This document shows, in pieces, positions 9,126 through 16,736 of a stretch of DNA of 61,273 nt. The notes below the pieces were generated by a model, which saw only the letters and a list, made by a program, of their open reading frames with translations, searched no databases and was not told the DNA's origin. Source of the stretch: Aphodosoma sp045658305 (GTDB lineage Bacteria > Bacteroidota > Bacteroidia > Bacteroidales > Paludibacteraceae). Made by a program: the position numbers and the translations under genes. Numbering within the stretch: position 1 is the first letter of the stretch; every line of letters starts with the position of its first letter. The stretch covers positions 1 through 61,273 of the forward strand of contig JAZOUT010000116.1 of assembly GCA_045658305.1 (NCBI GenBank). Direction: 5' to 3'.

Positions 9126-10532
9126 TTACTGTTCTTGAATTTTATATAATTCGTAGGCTTTCATTAGGCCTTGCCACAGCATTTCGCTTGCGTGGTTTGA
9201 TCCTGCGTATGTGAAGTGGATGTGGTCGGAACCTGCAAGTGGAGGGTTGCTATTGACCCAATTAGTCATAGAGTTCATTCCGCCCATTGCACCATATAAA
9301 TCCCAATAAGCGACATCGTTGAGTAGGCACATTTGGCGTAACGAGTCAATGAGTTTTGGTAAATGTGGATAGGTTTGCATAGTGCCATTTATGTTGGTTG
9401 ACATGTCGGATGGGCCGATGAATAGTATTTTTGATTGTGGTGATATGGTGCGTAGATATTTGATTTGGCGAGTGAGTTGTTCGCAGTATGAAGCGATGGC
9501 TTTATCTGTTTTTGTGTAAGGCACTCTGTTACCTCCGAATTGCATAATTATAAGAGGTATAGAGTTTTGAGTGTAGTATTCGCGTAGGCTTTCGCTGTTG
9601 ATAGAGGTAAATATTGTACCTGAACAACCACGCATAGCGGCATTGTCAAATTGTACACCTGCGTTGCCTCCATCTACCATAAAGCCGTGTATCAAAGCTT
9701 TTCCATTCATGAATATAGTGGCACGGGTAGTGGAGTCGGGTAGTTGGAATGTAATAGAGTGGTCTTCTATGTCGGCAGTTTTAGTTATGCTTGAGTTTTT
9801 AGTTGTGAGTGTTGCGGTAGTTGGGTGTTTTATTTCATCAAGTAGTATGGTTATTTTATTGAAATATTTAGTGTTATTGCGAGTTTTGTTATAGTTGAGA
9901 CGATAGAATGAGAATGTGGCTGTATCGGTGAGTAGGGCAGTCTGACCGAGTGGACCATAGTTGCAATCTTCCATGCGCATGTCTTGTGTGCCATACACAA
10001 GGTAGCGAGTGAGTGAAGCTGAGCATTTTTGTCCGAATGACGAAGTCGGAATTGTCTGTATAGCAGGAACTAATCCTACGCCATATCCACCAAATGTGTC
10101 TTGCATTGCGGTACGCAAATAGTTTGACATACGGTCCTCTTCTATTTGCGAATCGCCATAATGAATTATACGAACCTTATGTTCGCTTGCTTTTTCAAGA
10201 GCTTCAAATAGAGGAAAGATCCATTCAACGCTATCATTTGGATATGAAGGAGAATAATTATATGTTAATATTTTGCGACGAGCTTTCACGTATTCTGAAG
10301 CCTTTTCTTCTTCTATTTGGCGTTGTAAAGCTTCCATGCCGAAGAATATTTGGTCTATATTAACCAATGGTTTTTCGCTATATTCAATATTGCCTTCCAT
10401 TACCTCTTGAGGCGAAGGAAAGGTTATGTTTATTGAACTAAATGCTACACCATCCGTAGGAATTGCATAACCCAATAATCCCATCATAGTGAATACAGCA
10501 GTAATAAATAGTATTGTTTTGTATGCTTTCAT
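9126..10532 (-). CDS. SGNH/GDSL hydrolase-like protein, second copy
   Basis: A 468-residue protein with one N-terminal membrane anchor or signal segment (residues 5-24). Its SGNH domain has block I RIIHYGDSQI with Asp127-Ser128, block III MQFGGNRVP and block V SDHIHF with Asp436 and His439. It differs from the neighbouring SGNH protein in the whole N-terminal half, so it is a paralogue rather than a recent duplicate. Paired SGNH proteins next to an AlgI-like MBOAT protein are common in Bacteroidota, where the pair is thought to complete periplasmic O-acetylation. The substrate is unknown. The leader contains 7-bp periodic repeats (10535-10590). Confidence 0.87.
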   Translation of the reverse strand: MKAYKTILFITAVFTMMGLLGYAIPTDGVAFSSINITFPSPQEVMEGNIEYSEKPLVNIDQIFFGMEALQRQIEEEKASEYVKARRKILTYNYSPSYPNDSVEWIFPLFEALEKASEHKVRIIHYGDSQIEEDRMSNYLRTAMQDTFGGYGVGLVPAIQTIPTSSFGQKCSASLTRYLVYGTQDMRMEDCNYGPLGQTALLTDTATFSFYRLNYNKTRNNTKYFNKITILLDEIKHPTTATLTTKNSSITKTADIEDHSITFQLPDSTTRATIFMNGKALIHGFMVDGGNAGVQFDNAAMRGCSGTIFTSINSESLREYYTQNSIPLIIMQFGGNRVPYTKTDKAIASYCEQLTRQIKYLRTISPQSKILFIGPSDMSTNINGTMQTYPHLPKLIDSLRQMCLLNDVAYWDLYGAMGGMNSMTNWVNSNPPLAGSDHIHFTYAGSNHASEMLWQGLMKAYELYKIQEQ

Positions 10533-10534
10533 AA

Positions 10535-10592
10535 TTTTAGCTAGTAGTTGGTAATGAGTCTAGTAAGTTAGTAATGAGTAATTAGATTAGTA
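10535..10592. repeat. Heptad-periodic repeat upstream of the second SGNH gene
   Basis: Units tagtaag, ttagtaa, tgagtaa, ttagatt follow a 7-base period, directly before the start codon. Confidence 0.5.
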
Positions 10593-10643
10593 TAATTTTC
10601 ATTTTTTTTTGACAAAGGCTCAAAGACTTTTGGTTCTCAATTT

Positions 10644-11582
10644 TTAATTTGTGTGTATTTTTAATTTTTGACCGATTCTAATCATGTCAGATTTCAAGTT
10701 ATTCCATTGTTTTAATTGTCGTACGCTAACTTTGTGTCGCTTTGCAATGTGACCGAGTGTGTCGCCTGATTTCACGTGGTATATTTTTACCGCATTGGCT
10801 TTCTTTATAGCTGCAATACGGGCTTGCTCTTGTTGCTCTTTTTGTTTTTTCAATTCATTCTGTTCTTCTAATAAGACTTTTTCTTCTAATTTGTATATCG
10901 AATTAAGTTTTTTTATTTCGATATATTCAGGGATAAACGCTTCATTAATCCAATTAGTAGATGGTAATACAGTTGAATTATAGCGATAAAAATTATTTGC
11001 ATTTAAAAGAAGAGAATCTTGTAATGTACTGATGCGAATGGGGTGGTTAAATTTATGTTTTATATATCCAGTGTGGTTGTAAATTGAATCTAATTGATTA
11101 AAATTGATAAATTTTGTACTATCACTGATATGATTTTTAGGTAAATTATTGCATAATTTGTCAATATCCTCGTCGGTTGTATTTTGTAAATCAATATTAT
11201 ATACTTTAGCTACCTCAATCATTAAAGCCGCACCATTTAAATATGCCAACATAGCAATTTTTTCGTTTCCATAATGTATTATTAAATCTTTAAGATAACG
11301 AGCAGCCACTTCCGATGACAATCTTAGGTCATAACGTTGGTCAATTTCATTGTTCACAATCAATCCGTATTGGCGAGCCACAGGAGTAGTCAAACCCCAA
11401 ATGCCAGCAGAATAACCATTGTTGTAATTTATGCTTAAATCTGGTGAAATATATGTCGGTATCATCGCCATAGATTTAGTAAGACCATACGATACAAACA
11501 ATGAATCCCAAGGTAACTTTATGTTACACTGGGCATTAAATATAGTCGTAAATAGTATTATTATAGTTAAAAAATTCTTCAT
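10644..11582 (-). CDS. LysM protein with a degenerate lytic-transglycosylase domain
   Basis: A 312-residue exported protein with a signal peptide ending near FNAQC. Residues 30-140 align by eye with MltD-type SLT domains: SAGIWGLTTPVARQYGL matches AGGLWQFIPGTGRNYGL of MltD. The catalytic Glu in the MltD stretch LLPVVESSF is replaced by Ile45 (MIPTYISPD). The usual AAYNAGEGRV is replaced by LAYLNGAAL. The domain is therefore predicted to be non-catalytic. A coiled, Glu/Lys/Gln-rich linker (about 228-262) leads to one C-terminal LysM domain (266-311) for glycan binding. It probably binds peptidoglycan as a scaffold or regulator next to the O-acetylation genes. Its own promoter has a -7 box at 11604-11612. 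Confidence 0.85.
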   Translation of the reverse strand: MKNFLTIIILFTTIFNAQCNIKLPWDSLFVSYGLTKSMAMIPTYISPDLSINYNNGYSAGIWGLTTPVARQYGLIVNNEIDQRYDLRLSSEVAARYLKDLIIHYGNEKIAMLAYLNGAALMIEVAKVYNIDLQNTTDEDIDKLCNNLPKNHISDSTKFINFNQLDSIYNHTGYIKHKFNHPIRISTLQDSLLLNANNFYRYNSTVLPSTNWINEAFIPEYIEIKKLNSIYKLEEKVLLEEQNELKKQKEQQEQARIAAIKKANAVKIYHVKSGDTLGHIAKRHKVSVRQLKQWNNLKSDMIRIGQKLKIHTN

Positions 11583-11603
11583 ATTCTTTTGGTCGTAATT
11601 CTT

Positions 11604-11612
11604 GCAAAGATA
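11604..11612 (-). promoter_or_regulatory. Promoter -7 box of the LysM gene
   Basis: Minus strand TATCTTTGC, an exact TAnnTTTG match about 22 bases upstream of the ATG. It faces away from the crp-like promoter in the shared intergenic region. Confidence 0.65.
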
Positions 11613-11758
11613 CGAAAAATAATCTGTATAAACTTAGTTTTTTGCGTTAAAAAAACTAACAAGTTTTACACATAAAAAGTTGATTGGATTAAATGAGTTG
11701 CATTTTTAAGCAATACGGTTTGAATATTTAAAAAAATTTGCGTGAAAATGCTTAAAAA

Positions 11759-11791
11759 TTTGTGTGTATCAGAAAAATGTAGTAAATTTGC
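11759..11791 (+). promoter_or_regulatory. Promoter of the Crp/Fnr-type regulator
   Basis: TTTG at 11759-11762, 20 bases, TAAATTTGC at 11783-11791. The ATG is 60 bases downstream. Confidence 0.7.
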
Positions 11792-11850
11792 GCATTGAAA
11801 AACTGCTATATAACATAATTATAAAACATAGTTATAAAACATATTTTTAA

Positions 11851-12552
11851 ATGGTAAAGAGTGGAGTTAAAGGCCTAAAACCTATCGACGAGATGTCGGA
11901 TATATGGTTGGCATTGACTAATGAAGAACGTATGTATCTTCGAGAGAATACTAAGTATCAGGAATTTAAGAAAAATGAGATGATTTATTGTGAGGGAGAA
12001 GTGCCTGAATTTATGTATTGCGTTATTGCTGGAAAAATCAAAATTTTTAAGAATGGTATAGGAGGGCGTCAGCAAATATTGCGTTTCATACGAGAAGGTG
12101 AAAATTTTGCTTTTCGTGCCTATTTTGCCGAAGGAAAATATGTTACGTCGGCTACTGCGCTTGAAGTTGTGAAGGCTTATGCTGTACCTTTGACTGTGAT
12201 TCGTCAGATTTTGGAGTCGAACAATCGTCTTGCGATGTTGTTTATTAAACATTTGTCGGCTGATTTAGGCGATATAGATTCGCGTATTGTAAGTCTTACA
12301 CAAAAACATATACGTGGACGTTTAGCTGAAGCTTTGGTGATATTATTAGATACATATGGTATTGATAATGAGACTAAAGAATTGAAAGGTGCGCTTTCGC
12401 GCGAAGACCTTGCTGGGTTTGCTAATATGACGGCTTCGAATGCTATTCGTACACTTGCGGCTTTCGATTCAGAAGAGATTATTGCGTTGGAGGGCAAGAA
12501 GATAAAGATATTGAATGAAGCTCAATTGAGAAAGGTTAGTTTGTTGGGATAG
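11851..12552 (+). CDS. Crp/Fnr family transcriptional regulator
   Basis: A 233-residue regulator. An N-terminal cyclic-nucleotide-binding-like beta roll (residues 15-130, including MIYCEGEVPEFMYCVIAGKIKIF) is followed by a dimer helix. The C-terminal winged helix-turn-helix (about 170-225) contains LSREDLAGFANMTASNAIRTL. No Cys cluster of FNR type is present, so an iron-sulfur oxygen sensor is unlikely. The ligand is unknown. It stands upstream of and close to a TPR protein (33 bases apart) and ridA, so the three may form one transcription unit. Confidence 0.92.
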   Translation: MVKSGVKGLKPIDEMSDIWLALTNEERMYLRENTKYQEFKKNEMIYCEGEVPEFMYCVIAGKIKIFKNGIGGRQQILRFIREGENFAFRAYFAEGKYVTSATALEVVKAYAVPLTVIRQILESNNRLAMLFIKHLSADLGDIDSRIVSLTQKHIRGRLAEALVILLDTYGIDNETKELKGALSREDLAGFANMTASNAIRTLAAFDSEEIIALEGKKIKILNEAQLRKVSLLG

Positions 12553-12585
12553 CTTTCCTTATGTTATAGATGTCTTGTTTTTGTC

Positions 12586-14697
12586 ATGTCAGAGTATCTG
12601 AAAAATATTGTAAATGAAGTGTATAGGTTGGCGGATGCGAAGTTGTTTGCGCTAGCCTTTGTTCGTTTGCGTTTTTTGTTGAAGGAGTTGCATGAGTGGT
12701 GGGCAATTCAGCGATGTGAGGAATTAGAGACTTTGTGTGGTCAGATGCTTAAGTATAGTTTGGGCGATTATGAAGACCCTGATAGAGGAAAGATTATAGC
12801 TCAGTTGCAAGTAGATATTTGTGAATTGGCTGACGATATTGTGGATGCGATTGAGTTGCGTAAATTATATTTTGAAAAGACTAATACACAATCGATAAAT
12901 TTGAAGTCTGAGTTGTTGGTCGAGGGTTTGGTGTTTGATGATGAAAGGTCGAAGGCATTGGTTGATTTATTTAGAAGTGTGTGGTTGAATGGGCGATTGA
13001 AAGCAGAGGATAGACGAGAGTTAATAGCTTTTATTGAAAATAAAAATATTGAGCTTACTGCTCGCATGATGGTGGTTTCGGCATTGATGTTGAAGGGTTT
13101 GCGAATGTACGATAGATCGGTGTTGATGATATATATAGCATTGTTAGATACTGTTGATGCAAGATTGAAAGCACGCATAATGGTTGGATTGCTGATGATT
13201 TTATCGGTATATGGCAACAAGATTGAGCGTGATGAGGAGATGAGTGCCGAAATGGAGAAACTATTTGTAGATGAGAGATTTTCGGTAGATGCAGATAAGG
13301 CGTATAAGCACATTATCAATACGTTTGGTACAGATAAAGTTACGGAGAAGATTAAGACAGAGATATATCCCGAAATATTTAAGTCAGGGGCAAAATTGCA
13401 CCAGATGCTGAAAGACGAAGGAGCTGATGTGATGAACGAAGATGAATTTAATCCGAAGTGGGAGAAAGCATTGATGGACGATGAGGGCGTATCTGCTAAG
13501 TTGCGTGAATTTGGTGATATGCAGATGCAAGGCGCAGATGTTTATATGAGCACGTTTTCGAGCATGAAAGGTTATGTCTTTTTCAATGAATTGGCACATT
13601 GGTTCATGCCATTTGATGTAAAACAAGGGGATGTGGCTCGTATGATGGCAGATATGCCAGATGTGTTAAGATTTTTTGCAGAATCAACACATATTTGCAA
13701 TTCCGACAAATACTCGTTTTTTTACAGCATAGCTCAGATACCAGCCGATAGTTTCAAGTCGATGATGACAGGCATGGGAGCAGATGCTGAGGCGGTTAGA
13801 GAAGATTTAGATTCTGAGAATTGGAAGAATAATTCAGATAAATTATATGCTGTTGAAGTAAGAAATTACGTGTTGGATTTGTTCCGATTCTATAGACTAT
13901 ATCCACGTCGAAACGATTTTGTTAATCCGTTCGATTTTGTTGATAAATTCAAAACAAACCAATGGTTGTTTGGTTTGATGGGATTAGATTTGAAAAAGTC
14001 GGTGTGTAAGTATCTTTTTGAGGTAGGGAATCATTTTAATGCAAGTTGTTTCTTCGAATATTTAGATGCACAACAAGTGTGGGATGCATATTTTTATCAA
14101 CAAATGGGGTTTTGTTATCAAAGTTTGGGAGATTATCGAGAAGCAATTGCATGTTATGAAAAGGCAGATTTGTTAGAGGCGAATGACGTGTGGACACTAA
14201 AACATAAAGCCTTTTGCTATCGAAGATTAGAACGTTTAGACGAAGCAATCGAAGCTTACGAAGCGATATTGAAATTAAAAGAAGATGATGTGCCTACAAT
14301 GCTTAATTTAGCAAATATGTATCTCGGCAAAAACGATTTTGAACAGGCTCGAATACTACTATATAAGGTGGATTATTTGAAACCAAATAATTATAAAGCA
14401 ATGAGTGGGTTAGCGTGGTGTCTATTTGTGGATGGTGATTATGAGAAAGCTATGACCTATTATGATAAATTGTCACAACATAAGGATTTTTCGGAAGAAG
14501 ATGCGTTGAATGGAGGGCACACATTTTGGGTATTAGGAGCCAAAGATATTGCACGAGAATATTATCGTAAGGCAAAGGCATTGATAGCCAATGATGTTAG
14601 ATTTGCAGAAAAGATGATAGAAGATGCCGAGCATCTCAAACGATTAGGACTTTCAGATGAAGATATAGTCATATTAATTAACCAAATATTGTTTTAA
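12586..14697 (+). CDS. Large TPR-repeat protein
   Basis: A 703-residue, probably cytosolic protein with no signal peptide. The first 450 residues are helical and not recognised. Residues 475-640 form at least four TPR repeats, visible as QMGFCYQSLGDYREAIACYEKA, HKAFCYRRLERLDEAIEAYE and SGLAWCLFVDGDYEKAMTYY-type units with about 34-residue spacing. TPR proteins serve as protein-binding scaffolds. No enzymatic motif was found. Its position 33 bases after the Crp-like regulator suggests co-transcription. Confidence 0.85.
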   Translation: MSEYLKNIVNEVYRLADAKLFALAFVRLRFLLKELHEWWAIQRCEELETLCGQMLKYSLGDYEDPDRGKIIAQLQVDICELADDIVDAIELRKLYFEKTNTQSINLKSELLVEGLVFDDERSKALVDLFRSVWLNGRLKAEDRRELIAFIENKNIELTARMMVVSALMLKGLRMYDRSVLMIYIALLDTVDARLKARIMVGLLMILSVYGNKIERDEEMSAEMEKLFVDERFSVDADKAYKHIINTFGTDKVTEKIKTEIYPEIFKSGAKLHQMLKDEGADVMNEDEFNPKWEKALMDDEGVSAKLREFGDMQMQGADVYMSTFSSMKGYVFFNELAHWFMPFDVKQGDVARMMADMPDVLRFFAESTHICNSDKYSFFYSIAQIPADSFKSMMTGMGADAEAVREDLDSENWKNNSDKLYAVEVRNYVLDLFRFYRLYPRRNDFVNPFDFVDKFKTNQWLFGLMGLDLKKSVCKYLFEVGNHFNASCFFEYLDAQQVWDAYFYQQMGFCYQSLGDYREAIACYEKADLLEANDVWTLKHKAFCYRRLERLDEAIEAYEAILKLKEDDVPTMLNLANMYLGKNDFEQARILLYKVDYLKPNNYKAMSGLAWCLFVDGDYEKAMTYYDKLSQHKDFSEEDALNGGHTFWVLGAKDIAREYYRKAKALIANDVRFAEKMIEDAEHLKRLGLSDEDIVILINQILF

Positions 14698-14720
14698 AAA
14701 CTTTTACAATTTTTACAGCT

Positions 14721-15098
14721 ATGAAAAAAATTATTGCTACAACTAATGCTCCTGCAGCAATTGGTCCTTACAGCCAAGCAAACCAAGTGAATGGTATGTT
14801 GTTCATTTCAGGTCAACTTCCAATTGACCCAGCAACAGGCAAATTCGTAGAAGGTGGTGTTGCAGAACAAACTCACCAATCACTTAAAAACGTAAAAGCT
14901 ATTCTTAACGAAGCAGGTTACGATTTCTGTGATGTAGTTAAAACTACAGTATTCCTTTCTGACATTGCTGACTTTGCGGCTATGAACGAAGTTTATAAAC
15001 AATACTATCAATCAGAATGCCCAGCACGTTCTGCTTTTGCAGTAAAATCACTTCCAATGGGTGCTCTTGTTGAAATCGAAACTATCGCAGGTAAATAA
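14721..15098 (+). CDS. ridA: RidA family reactive enamine/imine deaminase
   Basis: A 125-residue protein of the RidA (YjgF/TdcF) family at its typical length. It carries NAPAAIGPYSQANQVNGMLFISGQLP near the start, the Arg/Glu substrate-binding segment CPARSAFAVKSLPMGALVEIE near the end, and the central LKNVKAILNEAGYDFCDVVKTTVFL. RidA hydrolyses the 2-aminoacrylate formed by PLP enzymes and so protects other enzymes. Codon use is strongly optimised compared with the TPR gene in front. A hairpin terminator follows at once. Confidence 0.96.
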   Translation: MKKIIATTNAPAAIGPYSQANQVNGMLFISGQLPIDPATGKFVEGGVAEQTHQSLKNVKAILNEAGYDFCDVVKTTVFLSDIADFAAMNEVYKQYYQSECPARSAFAVKSLPMGALVEIETIAGK

Positions 15099-15115
15099 TA
15101 GTTCTTACTATATTC

Positions 15116-15158
15116 AAAAAAACTTCATTCTATTTCTTGTAGAATGAAGTTTTTTTTG
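15116..15158 (+). terminator. Terminator of ridA
   Basis: AAAAAACTTCATTCTA and its complement TAGAATGAAGTTTTTT form a stem with a short loop followed by a T run. It overlaps the -33 element of the next promoter. Confidence 0.85.
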
Positions 15159-15167
15159 TACCTTTGC
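15137..15167 (+). promoter_or_regulatory. Promoter of the structured RNA / NurA-HerA operon
   Basis: TTG at 15137-15139, 19 bases, then TACCTTTGC at 15159-15167. Predicted transcription start is near 15174. No other TAnnTTTG match was found between the RNA terminator and the nurA start, so this is the only promoter seen for the four downstream genes. Confidence 0.75.
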
Positions 15168-15173
15168 GGTTGC

Positions 15174-15512
15174 TTGGTGGTAATATTAACCAAGCAAAAG
15201 ACATAATATTATGGCGTTTACTTACGCTTAGTTTTGACGTTCTGAAATCCTAGGAAAATTTCAAAATTGCATGTTAAAACAAAAGCAGCGGTGAATGCCC
15301 CGTAGGTGTGTATTTTTTGCATGCCTACGTTATGCTTATATAGCCATTGGTGTGCTTTTTGCACTGCTAATGGTAAATTATGAGTATGGCGTAGTGTAAT
15401 TATACATATCCAGCGTGGGCTTTTGGCGTTGCTCGTGAACATGCAAGGGCAACATTTCCTAGGAGCCTCAGAACGTGAAGCGAGCAACAGTTCAGGGCTT
15501 CACGCTTTTTTT
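15174..15512 (+). ncRNA. Large structured RNA (about 340 nt) heading the NurA-HerA operon
   Basis: A non-coding stretch bounded by a good promoter and an intrinsic terminator. Stems seen: 15170-15178 with 15189-15197; a long closing stem 15234-15257 with 15455-15479 (ACGTTCTGA/TCAGAACGT, then TCCTAGGAAA/TTTCCTAGGA); inside it CGTAGG/CCTACG (15301-15306 with 15324-15329), CCATT/AATGG plus GTGC/GCAC (15344-15373), and GTTGCTC/GGGCAAC (15428-15434 with 15447-15453). The terminator stem shares bases 15474-15479 with the closing stem. Its loop segment CGAGCAAC (15481-15488) is fully complementary to GTTGCTCG (15428-15435). These alternatives suggest a switch. It does not carry the signatures of tmRNA, RNase P RNA or SRP RNA. 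A 6-codon open frame (MAFTYA) at 15211-15231 may be chance. Confidence 0.75.
15474..15512 (+). terminator. Intrinsic terminator of the structured RNA
   Basis: CGTGAAGC (15474-15481) pairs with GCTTCACG (15497-15504), followed by seven T (15506-15512). It ends 34 bases before nurA, so the operon needs read-through or antitermination. The 18 bases CGCTTTTTTTGTATCCAA (15503-15520) recur exactly at 60442-60459. Confidence 0.85.
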
Positions 15513-15546
15513 GTATCCAAATAGAAACAAAATTTAAATAACCATT

Positions 15547-16731
15547 ATGGGGCGAATTATTAAGTTTATAGAACAATTAGGTAATGGTAGTTATAAGTGC
15601 TATAATACAAAGAAAATATTATTAGATTCTAATGATAATGATTCTATTGTTTATAACTATGACGATAAAACTCCATCGACATCAAATAGAAATGAATTTG
15701 CAGAAACCAATAGAAGTAGAGTTCATACTGTATCTTTGAGTGATATGGTTAGTGGTAAACATTTTTCTTCTCTTTTTCATTTTTTTCTTGATGGTTCTCG
15801 CCATACATATAAAATTGATGATATTGGAATAGCAAAAAAAATATACCCAATTGTTGCTGGTCAAATAATTGTTGGTTGTTGTGAAAGGGTAGATAGAGAT
15901 ACTTTCAGAAAAGAAAAACTGTTGAATAAAATAGTTATTTCTATGCCAGATGATTTTGATGAGTATGATGGTGGTGAGAATTTTTGTCGTTCTTTTTGTG
16001 AAAGAATCAATTTAGAATTAGAAAAAAATACATTCTTTAAAGAGCGAAATATTAATATTTCAAATTTGTTGTTATATCGCACATATATGGCAACTGATTT
16101 AGACAAAGATAATTACAAAAACAGAGCTGTTGCAAAAATTCAAAATGAAATGACAGATGAAGAACAACGGATGGTTGCAGCTTTATGTAAAGAAAATAAA
16201 TTGGATGATAGTAATTGGTTGATTAAAGATGGTTCTTTGGAATATAGTCCAAGTTTCACTAATATGAATTCTGTTACTTGGAATAATTACAGAGACAATT
16301 ATAGGCATGTGGTAGGGGTTTCAAAAATGTTTGACCCTGAATTGATGACAGATTTTGAAGGCAATCGCTTAGCAAAAACAATTGCCAGCTTAAAACCTTT
16401 TGAGAGAACAAAAGTATATCGATATAAAAAAGAATATGGTTCTGGTGAAACTGCTTATTATGCAATTTGGTATTTGAGATTGCGTAATAGTAATTTTAGA
16501 GATACTTGTTTTTCTGATATTGTGAAATGTGAAATGGTGTTGATGAAAGACAATGACAATATTGATAGTGATTTAGTTGATACAATCAGTGCTAGTTTAA
16601 TTAAAGAGGCTTACCCTGTCTGCTATGGCTCAGATACCAGATGGGCAAACCACTTATATCCTGTATATTTGACAGAATCTTTCTGTAAGTCAAATTATCT
16701 TAATAGTGAAATATTTAAAAATTTATTCTAA
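15547..16731 (+). CDS. NurA-like nuclease
   Basis: A 394-residue protein recognised as NurA-like (5'-3' exonuclease/endonuclease with an RNase H-like fold). Evidence: the first metal-binding aspartate in FFLDGSRHTY (Asp82), a second acidic site in WLIKDGSLEY (Asp228), the VVGVSK segment (255-260) typical of NurA, and the C-terminal DTRWANHLYPVYLTESF (363-379) with the conserved histidine and YP-x-x-L motif. NurA proteins resect DNA ends together with HerA, and a HerA-like ATPase begins only five bases after this stop. The sequence is AT-rich with many ATA/TTA codons, unlike ridA. Overall similarity to known NurA is low, so the assignment rests on motifs and neighbour. Confidence 0.8.
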   Translation: MGRIIKFIEQLGNGSYKCYNTKKILLDSNDNDSIVYNYDDKTPSTSNRNEFAETNRSRVHTVSLSDMVSGKHFSSLFHFFLDGSRHTYKIDDIGIAKKIYPIVAGQIIVGCCERVDRDTFRKEKLLNKIVISMPDDFDEYDGGENFCRSFCERINLELEKNTFFKERNINISNLLLYRTYMATDLDKDNYKNRAVAKIQNEMTDEEQRMVAALCKENKLDDSNWLIKDGSLEYSPSFTNMNSVTWNNYRDNYRHVVGVSKMFDPELMTDFEGNRLAKTIASLKPFERTKVYRYKKEYGSGETAYYAIWYLRLRNSNFRDTCFSDIVKCEMVLMKDNDNIDSDLVDTISASLIKEAYPVCYGSDTRWANHLYPVYLTESFCKSNYLNSEIFKNLF

Positions 16732-16736
16732 TTCAT

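Noticed and set aside
15218..15487. 89-codon open frame on the minus strand through the structured RNA
   Set aside because: It is antisense to the paired stems and has no promoter or family resemblance. The stem-loop evidence explains the sequence better.
15174..15512. tmRNA, RNase P RNA or SRP RNA
   Set aside because: No tag frame with resume codon or tRNA-like end, no GAGGAAAGTCC-type RNase P core, and no SRP GGAA tetraloop domain were found.
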